From Streptomyces sp. LUP30 (GTDB lineage Bacteria; Actinomycetota; Actinomycetes; Streptomycetales; Streptomycetaceae): a DNA stretch of 43,156 bases. The stretch lies in NCBI RefSeq assembly GCF_001746365.1, contig NZ_MJAJ01000046.1:28100-71255 (forward strand), read 5' to 3'. Below are positions 24,781 to 31,462 of the stretch, in pieces. Position numbers and translations under genes: made by a program. The notes under the pieces are model-generated. The model was not told the origin of the DNA and ran no database searches. It saw nothing but the letters and a program-made list of their open reading frames with translations. How positions within the stretch are numbered: the first letter of the stretch is position 1; each line of letters opens with the position of its first letter.

Positions 24781-25188
24781 TCAGCTACTCCTCAAGGCGG
24801 GGTGCCGCTGGTCGGCGGCGGGGCGGGTGGGGTCGCAGGGCTCGCACGTGCCGATGGACGTGCGGATGACGTAGCCGACGTCGCGCCGGCAGGCGGGGCA
24901 GGTGCGGCGGGGGCGCATCATCGCTTCGTGCGCCCGCCACCGGCCCGGCGTCATCGGCCGGACCGGTTTGGCGAGGTCGATGCGGTAGAGGTAGGCGGTC
25001 AGCGGCTCGCGTCGGCGACGCGGGCGCAGGATCTGTCCGGCGACGTCCTGACCGCCCGGCCGCAGTCCTCGACTGCGCAGTTGGCGGCGGGTGGCCAGGT
25101 CGTCCGGGGCGCAGCGCCACGGGTAGGTCGGGACGCCGAAGCGTTCGCCGGTGGGGTCGAAGCAGTCGGCGAGGGTCAGTCGCTTCAT
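24781..25188 (-). CDS. RRQ-motif zinc-binding AICE protein
   Basis: The 135-residue basic protein begins MKRLTLADCFDPTGERFGVPT and has the segment ATRRQLRSRGLRPGGQDVAG, resembling the RRQRL-motif family. It ends with a four-cysteine zinc site (CPACRRDVGYVIRTSIGTCEPC). Such proteins recur in AICE transfer operons, but their role is unknown. The start overlaps the DUF2637 gene stop by 4 bp. Confidence 0.72.
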   Translation of the reverse strand: MKRLTLADCFDPTGERFGVPTYPWRCAPDDLATRRQLRSRGLRPGGQDVAGQILRPRRRREPLTAYLYRIDLAKPVRPMTPGRWRAHEAMMRPRRTCPACRRDVGYVIRTSIGTCEPCDPTRPAADQRHPALRSS

Positions 25189-26084
25189 GCCGCCCTACCG
25201 CCGTTGCTCGCCCGTTCCGTGAGGAGCGTGTCCCGCAGCGTCCGGGCGTTCGCCGGCGACGTGCGCACGGCGCGGCGGATCCCCTCAGCGGTGATCTGCG
25301 CGTCTGCCCAATCGACGGTTACCTTGCGGGCCTCGGCGAGCAGTTCATGCGGGGTGCGCTTCGGCCGGGGCGATCGGGCGACGTCCGGAACACGGCCGGT
25401 CGCCCTACGCGGCCGACTCGACTCCGCCGGAACCGTGACCGGTGCCGGTGCCGGAACCGGCACGGGAACCGCCCGTACCGGCTTGAGCGGTGGAGTCGAC
25501 TTGCCCACGTCGATCGCGACCGGATCCGGCACCCTCAACCGCGTCACCGTGACTGTGGGAAGCGGGGTCGATTCGAGCAGGTCAGCAGTAGACCGTTTCC
25601 TCTCGATCTCGGTTGATTCATCCGCATTCATACTCACGGCGCGAATCGGGGCGGGGCGGTGGTGCAGCACCTTGGCGACCAGGTCGGATCCGAAGTAGAT
25701 CGACCCGACCGGAAGCGACGTCGCCAGCAGCACCAGCGCCCAGTTCGCCGCGTCCCACTCCGCGACCCGACCCAACTCGACCGACTGGCCGTGCAGCTCG
25801 GGTACCAGTCCGTGTACGTAGTTCAGGACCAGGGAGGCGATCGTGTAGGTGCCCAGCACCCGCAGCGCGAACTTGCGGTCGTCGTCGACCAGAACGAGCG
25901 TGGCGACCAGCGCCAGCGCCATCAGGCCGTCGACCACGAACGGGTAGAGGACGGCGGCAGTCGAGTCTGCGCCGATCGCGCCGGCGATGTCGCGCAGCGC
26001 GTTCCACGAGACGCGGAACGCCATGCCGACCACGGCGACCAGCGCCAGCACCAGCGCGGTGCGGCCCTTGCGGCGCAGGTTCAT
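25185..26084 (-). CDS. DUF2637-like membrane protein (Spd-type)
   Basis: The 299-residue protein has four predicted transmembrane helices in its N-terminal half: ALVLALVAVVGMAFRVSW, AVLYPFVVDGLMALALVATL, ALRVLGTYTIASLVLNYVHG and ANWALVLLATSLPVGSIYFG. A Pro/Val-rich linker (PVRAVPVPVPAPAPVTVPAE) and a basic C-terminal domain resembling a small HTH (LAEARKVTVDWADAQITAEG) follow. This layout matches DUF2637 proteins encoded by actinomycete plasmids and AICEs, thought to help intramycelial spread. It overlaps both neighbours by 4 bp. Confidence 0.78.
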   Translation of the reverse strand: MNLRRKGRTALVLALVAVVGMAFRVSWNALRDIAGAIGADSTAAVLYPFVVDGLMALALVATLVLVDDDRKFALRVLGTYTIASLVLNYVHGLVPELHGQSVELGRVAEWDAANWALVLLATSLPVGSIYFGSDLVAKVLHHRPAPIRAVSMNADESTEIERKRSTADLLESTPLPTVTVTRLRVPDPVAIDVGKSTPPLKPVRAVPVPVPAPAPVTVPAESSRPRRATGRVPDVARSPRPKRTPHELLAEARKVTVDWADAQITAEGIRRAVRTSPANARTLRDTLLTERASNGGRAA

Positions 26085-26350
26085 GCCGCGCCGCCCGCCG
26101 TGCTCGTGCCGGCCGCACGGTTGGCCGCGTCCCGCCGCGCGGCCAGCACCCGGTTGTGGGCGCGGCGGATGCGGCGGGCGTCGACCTCGTTCTGAGGGTG
26201 GTCCATGGCCTTGATCTGCGCGTCGAGCAGGTTGACCTCCGCCAGGATCAGCGGGGACTCCAGCTCGATCGCGTCAAGCTCCGCGTCCGTCGGCTCCATG
26301 AAGTCGGCGAACGCGGTAACAGCGGCCTGAACAGTGACGATGTGGTTCAT
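26081..26350 (-). CDS. DUF6284-like small acidic AICE protein
   Basis: The 89-residue protein is acidic in its middle (PTDAELDAIELESPLILAEV) and basic at the end (DARRIRRAHNRVLAARRDAA), and looks helical throughout. It resembles DUF6284 proteins of Streptomyces mobile elements (from memory). The start at 26350 follows GGGAGA. It is coupled to the DUF2637 gene by an ATGA overlap. Confidence 0.7.
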   Translation of the reverse strand: MNHIVTVQAAVTAFADFMEPTDAELDAIELESPLILAEVNLLDAQIKAMDHPQNEVDARRIRRAHNRVLAARRDAANRAAGTSTAGGAA

Positions 26351-26388
26351 GGGTCGTGGTCTCCCTAGCAGGTGAAACGGCCCGAACA

Positions 26389-26420
26389 GCACCCACCGGA
26401 GTTGCCGCTTCGGTGGGTGC
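26389..26420 (-). terminator. Intra-operon hairpin
   Basis: GCACCCACCG (26389-26398) pairs perfectly with CGGTGGGTGC (26411-26420) around a 12-nt loop, between the RapZ-domain gene and the DUF6284-like gene. Confidence 0.5.
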
Positions 26421-26518
26421 GCGCCGCTTGAGGGGAAAGGGCCGCAGCCGATGCGTGCGGCGGGCCGCGCGATGGCGGCCGGTGCCCCGGACCGGATCCG
26501 ATCCGGCCTCGTCACGAC

Positions 26519-26537
26519 CCCGCCGCAGAGCGGCGGG
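26519..26537 (-). terminator. Hairpin just after the RapZ-domain gene
   Basis: CCCGCCGC (26519-26526) and GCGGCGGG (26530-26537) form a perfect stem with a 3-nt loop, 15 bp after the stop codon on the minus strand. Confidence 0.55.
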
Positions 26538-26551
26538 TCCGGGGCTGCTGA

Positions 26552-26932
26552 TCAGCGCTGGACGACGCCCTTACCGAGGTCGCGGTGGTGGACAGTGACC
26601 GTGTGGCCGGCGGCGGTCAGCCGGTCGGCGAGGGCACGGGCGAAGGTGGGAGCGCGGTGACGTCCGCCGGCGCAGCCGTCGGCGACCCTGACCGTTCCGG
26701 CACTCGGGCCGGCGGCGAACGCGGCAACCGCCGTGGCGGTTGCCGCGACCAGGGCGGCGATGCCGGGGGTGCCCATCACGGCGTTGCGGACGGGTTCGTC
26801 GTCAGCACTCATGTAGCGCAGCTCGGGCGACACGTGCGGGTCGCGGAAGTGGTGACGCAGGTCGATGGTGAGGTGCGCGTCCGGCGGGGCGTCGTGCAGG
26901 TAGCCGAACGAGACGATCTCGACAGTGCTCAT
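26552..26932 (-). CDS. Stand-alone RapZ C-terminal domain protein
   Basis: The 126-residue protein aligns by eye with the C-terminal half of RapZ/YvcJ. It has VSFGYLHDAPPDAHLTIDLR (cf. the FGFKYG...ADLVFDVR motif), PHVSPELRYMSADDEPVRNA (cf. NPHY..ELR..TG.D.PV), VRVADGCAGGRHRAPTFARA (the IGCTGGxHRS loop) and VTVHHRDL (VxxRHRDL). The RapZ N-terminal P-loop kinase domain is missing altogether, with no upstream coding sequence for it. In full RapZ this half binds RNA and a phosphosugar or nucleotide ligand. What it does on an AICE is unknown. The start at 26932 follows GGAG. Confidence 0.85.
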   Translation of the reverse strand: MSTVEIVSFGYLHDAPPDAHLTIDLRHHFRDPHVSPELRYMSADDEPVRNAVMGTPGIAALVAATATAVAAFAAGPSAGTVRVADGCAGGRHRAPTFARALADRLTAAGHTVTVHHRDLGKGVVQR

Positions 26933-26964
26933 GCGAACTCCAGACGAAGTGGCCGGTGATGCGC

Positions 26965-27005
26965 GCCCCGGCCGGGAGTCGAACCCGGCCTGCGACCATC
27001 GGGGC
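26965..27005 (-). ncRNA. tRNA-like acceptor/T-arm minihelix
   Basis: On the minus strand GCCCCG (27005-27000) can pair with CGGGGC (26970-26965). Between them lies a perfect T-arm, CCGGG-TTCGACT-CCCGG (26988-26972), with the invariant TTCGA loop. D and anticodon arms are absent. The structure is exactly the coaxial acceptor/T half of a tRNA, 41 nt long. It is in the gap between two transfer-operon genes. It could be a decayed tRNA gene or a tRNA mimic; expression is unproven. Confidence 0.5.
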
Positions 27006-27015
27006 TGTCGGGTGG

Positions 27016-27192
27016 TCAGCGGTCCCGACGCTCCAGCTCGCGAGCGATGTCGTTCTGCGCGTTGATCCCGCTGAGCGAGTTGTGGCCCCCGCCGCGCTCA
27101 CGGGTGATCAGGTCGTACTCCCGCCGCAGGTCGTCGCTGCTGCGGTTCTTCATGTCGGAGGCGGCGGGGGAAGGGCTCGTACGGAAACGCAT
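27016..27192 (-). CDS. Small AICE protein, first gene of the transfer operon
   Basis: This 58-residue protein (MRFRTSPSPAAS..., then SSDDLRREYDLITRERGGGH) has a good ribosome site (AGGGAG) 8 bp before the ATG at 27192. It is charged and helical at its C-terminus and not recognised. It is the most upstream minus-strand gene before the divergent regulator, so it is probably the first gene of the long transfer/replication transcript. Confidence 0.6.
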   Translation of the reverse strand: MRFRTSPSPAASDMKNRSSDDLRREYDLITRERGGGHNSLSGINAQNDIARELERRDR

Positions 27193-27559
27193 GTCGATCT
27201 CCCTTGGGAATGTGAGTGGCCCGCTGGTCAGCGGGAGTGCCCCGGCCTGCTTTCGAGGCGTAGGCCCGAGATCGGCCGGACCGGGGCTGTAGCGGCTAGA
27301 CCGCCGAAGGTTCTGCGGAAGTCGAATCACTCAGTGCCGGTAACAGCCCGAAGACTGAAACCGGGCAGGCCACCCGGCCTGACATGGACGGTCAGGGTGG
27401 TGACCCGCACCCATCGACCGCACGTGTTCATGCGGCTGGGTCGGCACTCTGTTGAGTTCTCAATCAAGGCGCGCTCACTTCGTACTCACCCCCAAGGGGC
27501 TTTCCTCCGGACGCTGTCAGCCCAGGCGGGCACACTTGAAGGTGTTGCACCACCTGCTC

Positions 27560-27577
27560 AGCTTGTTGGTACAAGCT
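27560..27577. promoter_or_regulatory. GntR operator 1
   Basis: AGCTTGT-TGGT-ACAAGCT is a perfect palindrome with 7-bp arms, 94-111 bp upstream of the GntR gene. It has the TTGT-N4-ACAA form typical of GntR/HutC-family sites such as KorSA operators. Confidence 0.65.
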
Positions 27578-27630
27578 GATGCAGTGATGCTGCACCCACG
27601 CACCGTGAACCGTCAAGGGATTGGGGCCTA

Positions 27631-27647
27631 CATGTACCAACAAGTTG
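27631..27647. promoter_or_regulatory. GntR operator 2
   Basis: The complement of CATGTACCAACAAGTTG reads CAACTTGTTGGTACATG and shares CTTGTTGGTACA with operator 1, in inverted orientation, 24-40 bp before the GntR start. The paired sites suggest looping or dual autoregulation. Confidence 0.65.
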
Positions 27648-27670
27648 CGCGAGTGCGTCATGATGAAGGC

Positions 27671-28438
27671 ATGAACAAGCAGCCGAAGTACCGGCAAGTC
27701 GCCGACGTCCTGCGTCGCGAGATCGACAACGGCACCTACGCGCCGGGGTCGAGGCTGCCCTCAGAGAGCGACCTATCGCAGCGCTTCGACGCGTCGCGGA
27801 ACACCATCCGTAACGGGCTGAGTCTGCTGGTCAGCGAGGGTCTCGTCTCATCCAGCCAGGGGCTTGGATACGAGGTCAAGTCTCATGAGGTGTTCGAACT
27901 CAACGCGTCTCGGTTCGAGAACCTGACGTTTCCGCAGAACGGCGACGCCTACAACACTGACGTGACGAACGCGGGACGCCGGCCGCACCAGACGTTCCGC
28001 GTCGAGATGCTGCCGGCATCGCAGGAGATCGCTGAGCGTCTCAAGGTCGAGCCGAGTACGAAGACGGTATTGCGGTTCTGTCATCGCTACGTGGACGACG
28101 TCCCCTGGTCCACTCAGGCGACCTACTATCCGTCGTGGCTGGTCGATGTGTCGCCGCGACTGGCTGAGCCTGGGGACATCGACGAGGGAACAACGCGGTA
28201 CTTGGCCGCTCAAGGGATCGAGCAGGTCGGGTACTTCGATGAGATCTCGGCCCGGATGCCCACGCCGGACGAGGCTCGCCTCTTGGAGATCGGAGCGGGG
28301 GTGCCGGTCATGCTCTGGACGCGAACCGGCTACTCGACGGATCGCCCTATCCGCTGCACGATCACAACGTTTCGGGGGGACCTGAACCGAATGAACTACG
28401 AGATCGGCGACCTTGCCGCCCGGAGCGAGAACACGTGA
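27671..28438 (+). CDS. GntR/HutC-family regulator of the AICE (KorSA-like)
   Basis: The 255-residue protein has a GntR winged helix at residues 4-75 (KYRQVADVLRREIDNGTYAP, SRLPSESDLSQRFDASRNTI) and a UTRA ligand-binding domain (about 95-250, with VLRFCHRYVDDVPWSTQATY). In pSAM2 the equivalent regulator KorSA represses the activator of replication and transfer, so this protein probably keeps the element quiescent. The ATG at 27671 directly precedes the HTH; further upstream in-frame sequence is the operator region. The GNAT gene is coupled to it by a GTGA overlap. GC is lower than in the transfer genes. Confidence 0.88.
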   Translation: MNKQPKYRQVADVLRREIDNGTYAPGSRLPSESDLSQRFDASRNTIRNGLSLLVSEGLVSSSQGLGYEVKSHEVFELNASRFENLTFPQNGDAYNTDVTNAGRRPHQTFRVEMLPASQEIAERLKVEPSTKTVLRFCHRYVDDVPWSTQATYYPSWLVDVSPRLAEPGDIDEGTTRYLAAQGIEQVGYFDEISARMPTPDEARLLEIGAGVPVMLWTRTGYSTDRPIRCTITTFRGDLNRMNYEIGDLAARSENT

Positions 28439-29004
28439 TCATCACGCCCGCAAAGCCGCACGACGTAGCCAAGTTGCTGGCCTTCCGCGAGGAGGCCGCA
28501 TCTTGGCTACGAGCCATTGGGTCCGACCAGTGGAGTCGCCCGTACCCGGCGGACAAGCTACTGGCCACCATCGAAGCAGGCACAGTTTTCATGCTCCGCG
28601 ACGGCCACACCACGGCCGGCACTATCACCCTCACCCCGGACGCCGAAGATGGTTTGTGGACGGACGAGGAACTGACCGAACCGGCGATGTTCGTCAACAA
28701 GCTCACAGTGGCCCGTGAGTATGCCGGACAGAACCTTGGCGGTCGGCTGCTCGATTGGGCAGGCGACCGCGCGCACCACGCGGGGGCCCGGTGGGTGCGG
28801 CTCGACGCGTGGTCGACGAACGAAGCGCTTCAGCGGTACTACCTCACGCAGGGGTTCACGTACGTCCGTACGGTTCAGGAGGGAACCGCGGTGAATGGCG
28901 GACCACGGGTCTCGGGTTGGCTTGCGCAGCGAGCTGCGCGGCCAGCGGACCACGGATTCACGGACCGTACGCCAGAGCCCACGCGGCTTCCATTCGCGGC
29001 CTGA
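28435..29004 (+). CDS. GNAT acetyltransferase encoded in the AICE
   Basis: The 189-residue protein has GNAT motifs: FVNKLTVAREYAGQNLGGRL around residues 85-105 (motif A with a divergent AGQNLGG pyrophosphate loop) and VRLDAWSTNEALQRYYLTQG with FTYVRT (motif B). The GTG start at 28435 overlaps the GntR stop (GTGA), so the two are one unit. It may acetylate a small molecule or a protein such as the element's own regulators; the substrate is unknown. The C-terminal 35 residues extend past the GNAT fold and look disordered. Confidence 0.83.
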   Translation: MIITPAKPHDVAKLLAFREEAASWLRAIGSDQWSRPYPADKLLATIEAGTVFMLRDGHTTAGTITLTPDAEDGLWTDEELTEPAMFVNKLTVAREYAGQNLGGRLLDWAGDRAHHAGARWVRLDAWSTNEALQRYYLTQGFTYVRTVQEGTAVNGGPRVSGWLAQRAARPADHGFTDRTPEPTRLPFAA

Positions 29005-29308
29005 GTTGACTCGCCCCGCACCCCTTGCGACGAGTCGAGTGAAGCCGACTGGGCTTGAAAGCCGTCGTGGCAGCGATGTCACCGTGGACAACCCCCACCC
29101 CTACCACGGGAAACGGCCCCCGACTGGGTGAATCGGTAGGGGCCGTCGTGCTGCGCACCGTCCGCGAGTGGACGTCGTCTCCCGGCGCTCCCCGCTCGAT
29201 CGAACACGGCTGGCGTGAGTGCAAGCGATCACGCTGCCCCTGAGTCGCCAGATCTCAGCCCGTCTATTCGGCCGCGACAGCCTTAGCCGCAGAAAGAGAA
29301 CCTCTTCG
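29005..29308. other. Intergenic region with terminator
   Basis: This 304-bp gap lies between the convergent GNAT and cyclase genes. No gene is seen. A strong hairpin (29113-29146) is its only clear feature. Confidence 0.55.
29113..29146. terminator. Hairpin after the GNAT gene
   Basis: ACGGCCCC (29113-29120) pairs with GGGGCCGT (29139-29146), with an inner CGA/TCG extension. It separates convergent genes and could work in both directions. Confidence 0.65.
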
Positions 29309-30547
29309 CTACTTCCCTGGACCGATGCCAGGATTCATCGATGCCCTTTCGAGTAGCCATGGCTCAACTACACCCAACCCGCGCACCGGACGCTGCCACA
29401 TGGGCTTAGCCTCGTAACTGTCTCCAACTTCCCCTGGCACATGCAGCGCCGACTCTGCACAAAGCTGCTCAACCAAGACCGAGTCGGCAAGGATCTTACC
29501 CCTGGGCGCGATTGAGGATAGCCTTTCAGCGAGGGCCACAACGGTCCCCAACATGATTCCCGCTGTTGCATAAACTTGCCCGTAGCAGATGCCTATCTGA
29601 GGTTCCGCCTCAAGATCTTCCAGCATCGCGTTCGTCTCAGACTCAGACAACAGAACTGCCGTTTCCGCCCCCGCGCGTGCCGTAGGAGCGACGAACGAAA
29701 TGTCGCTATTACGCGTGTGGAAAAATCTCGCACCAGTCATGGCCGAGACCTGGGCGCACACCCTTCTGACCCTTTCAATCAAATCGATAAGCTCTTTCTC
29801 ATCAAGCCTTTTCGACAGTCGGGTGAATCCGACCAAGTCAAGTATGCCGACCGCCATAACGCCTGGAGCGAGGGCCTCCACCTCTTCCGGCCCTTCGAGG
29901 GCAGCGACCTTCGTTTCCAGGGATGAGCATTCAGCCTCAAGCTCTTGAGCTCGCAGTGTCGCCCGTTTCAGCTCCTCCCTGAGTGCTGCCACTTCGCTCT
30001 GCAAGTTAGATCTTTGACTTAGCAGCTCGTCGCGCTCCTCAGTTACTCGGTCGATTTGCAGCTCAACGAGGGCATCTCGATGCCGCAGTTCACGCAATTG
30101 CAGTTCCACGTTACCCAGGAGCGTTTGACGGTCCTGCAGAGCCCGAGTCAGCACCTCTATCTGAATCGCACTCTGCTGGGATTTCCGATCCGCTTCCGCG
30201 AGTTGTAGTTGCGTCACCCTGAGGAGACTGGCAGGGTTCCCTTGTGTTTTTACTGCTGCGTCATGCTGGTCTCGCAAAAGTTGCAACGTCTCCTCTTTGA
30301 TTGACTCACCACGATGGGCGGCTACGTCCCGCACAAGATCTAGAATGAATTCCCAAGGCGGGATTCGAGATCCGTTTAGGTAACGAGATATCGCTCCCGC
30401 GTCACGCGAGCAGCGAACAGCATATCGACGAACTGAGATTTCCAGCCCGTTGAACAACACACGCAGGCTGTTGGCGAGATTCCGGGCCTCCACTGGTAGC
30501 TCACCATCCAGCGGCCTAAGGAGAGCGGGCAGGTTCTCGTGTGTCAT
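29309..30547 (-). CDS. HTH / coiled-coil / class III nucleotide cyclase-like protein
   Basis: The 412-residue protein has three parts. Residues 1-100 form a helical HTH-like module (EISVRRYAVRCSRDAGAISR, then YLNGSRIPPWEFILDLVRDV). Residues 110-220 are a long coiled coil (LRELRHRDALVELQIDRVTE, LQSEVAALREELKRATLRAQ). Residues 228-395 match a class III adenylate/guanylate cyclase domain (VGILDLVGFTRLSKRLDEKE, IGICYGQVYATAGIMLGTVV, ALAERLSSIAPRGKILAD). The first metal Asp (LDLVGFT) and an Asp in NSDISF are present, as is the Arg of AERL. The usual purine-selecting Lys/Asp and transition-state Asn appear replaced (His, Thr, Ala by eye alignment). Activity or substrate may thus be atypical. GC is clearly lower than in the element core. 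Confidence 0.75.
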   Translation of the reverse strand: MTHENLPALLRPLDGELPVEARNLANSLRVLFNGLEISVRRYAVRCSRDAGAISRYLNGSRIPPWEFILDLVRDVAAHRGESIKEETLQLLRDQHDAAVKTQGNPASLLRVTQLQLAEADRKSQQSAIQIEVLTRALQDRQTLLGNVELQLRELRHRDALVELQIDRVTEERDELLSQRSNLQSEVAALREELKRATLRAQELEAECSSLETKVAALEGPEEVEALAPGVMAVGILDLVGFTRLSKRLDEKELIDLIERVRRVCAQVSAMTGARFFHTRNSDISFVAPTARAGAETAVLLSESETNAMLEDLEAEPQIGICYGQVYATAGIMLGTVVALAERLSSIAPRGKILADSVLVEQLCAESALHVPGEVGDSYEAKPMWQRPVRGLGVVEPWLLERASMNPGIGPGK

Positions 30548-30667
30548 TCATCCCCCAACACTTCTGTTGCCAACTGCCTGGCAACGTGTGCCACGTGGCG
30601 CAACGGCGTACCAACCTTGAAGTCTAGGGATCCGACGCCCCGATCTGCAGACGAAAGGTGTAGCTCG

Positions 30668-30886
30668 TTGATCCCTATCCCCGGTGCCCGCTACATGGCG
30701 GCCGTTCAGCGGGTGGCTATCGTACTGATCTTGTTGCTGCCCTTCCTGGTCGTCACTCTCGCGTGCGTGCCAGCACTGCTGTTCCTGCCCTTCAGCCAAG
30801 CGGGTAGTGATCGAGCAGCATTACTTGTAGGACGCTTCGTCGGCTGGACACGTGTCCTTCTGCATGGCATCAAGCCGCTTGAGTAG
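30668..30886 (+). CDS. Small membrane protein divergent from the cyclase gene
   Basis: A 63-72 residue protein with one or two membrane segments (QRVAIVLILLLPFLVVTLAC, VPALLFLPFSQAGSDRAALL) and a basic C-terminus is encoded here. A TTG start at 30668 has a good GAAAGG ribosome site; the ATG at 30695 is the alternative. It is transcribed away from the cyclase-like gene, with a strong terminator downstream. It is not recognised as a family member. A short membrane partner for a signalling enzyme is possible but speculative. Confidence 0.5.
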   Translation: MIPIPGARYMAAVQRVAIVLILLLPFLVVTLACVPALLFLPFSQAGSDRAALLVGRFVGWTRVLLHGIKPLE

Positions 30887-30927
30887 GACGCCGCCACCTC
30901 GCCAGTCTCCTCAACTGCCTTGATCCG

Positions 30928-30958
30928 ACTGTGGGCCGTTGCAGGCGCGGCCCACAGT
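30928..30958 (+). terminator. Terminator of the small membrane protein gene
   Basis: ACTGTGGGCCG (30928-30938) pairs perfectly with CGGCCCACAGT (30948-30958) around a 9-nt loop, 42 bp after the stop codon. Confidence 0.7.
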
Positions 30959-31113
30959 GAGCACCGGTCACCGGTGCCGTCCGTGAGTTCCTTGGCTGAC
31001 GGCAACACCTGACGGCAACGTCGGTGCACCCAGCCGCACTCGGAGGGACGGTCCGACACTCTGCTAGCTCCTGCGGGATGGCGGCACCCACGCCCGAGAA
31101 TCGGCGGCGGGAA

Positions 31114-31156
31114 CTCCTAAAGCGGGTGTCGCAGGTTCGAATCCTGCCGGGGGCAC
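31114..31156. repeat. attR of the integrated element
   Basis: This is an exact 43-bp copy of attL (16695-16737). The 5' half of the tRNA is absent here, so the copy is the duplicated tRNA 3' segment. It sets the right edge of a 14.5-kb element. Confidence 0.93.
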
Positions 31157-31164
31157 AACGGAAG

Positions 31165-31194
31165 AGGCCACCTAGGAACGTTCCTAGGTGGCCT
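31165..31194. terminator. 30-bp perfect palindrome beside attR
   Basis: AGGCCACCTAGGAAC (31165-31179) and GTTCCTAGGTGGCCT (31180-31194) are exact complements with no spacer, followed by TT. It is in the position of a tRNA terminator, 8 bp after attR, so it may be the original terminator of the tRNA, or one brought in with an earlier element. Confidence 0.65.
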
Positions 31195-31255
31195 TTGACA
31201 TCCGCTTTCGACATCAACGAGGGCGATCACCCACGACCGGACCGCCTCTTGAGCG

Positions 31256-31462
31256 CAGGTGGTCGCGGTATCGCTGACAGACGCCGGAGGCCCGGGCACG
31301 GCTCCGATGATCGAGCACCAGGACCAGGACGCCGAACACGGCCGCGGACTCGGCATGGTCAGCGCGATCGCCCACCCGGTCGTCGTCCACGACAGCGAGG
31401 CCGGCCACATCATCACGGCGGAGCTCTTCACCGACGCAGGCCGAGGAGGCCACCCGTGCTGA
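31256..31462 (+). pseudogene. N-terminally truncated HATPase_c regulator fragment
   Basis: The frame encodes the C-terminal half of an RsbW-like serine kinase ATPase. It has VAVSLTDAGGPGTAP (G1 box) and AEHGRGLGMVSAIAHPVVVH (G2 box), then a final beta strand (GHIITAELFTDAG). The N-terminal half with the N-box Asn is missing, and an in-frame stop (TGA at 31250-31252) lies just upstream. Proteins of this kind in Streptomyces are anti-sigma-like regulators. The gene was probably cut by insertion or deletion near attR. Confidence 0.65.

Larger units (their letters stand above)
27193..27670. promoter_or_regulatory. Divergent control region of the AICE
   Basis: This 478-bp region separates the minus-strand transfer genes from the plus-strand GntR gene. 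It contains the two GntR operators at 27560-27577 and 27631-27647. No open frame with family-like sequence was found. Confidence 0.55.
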
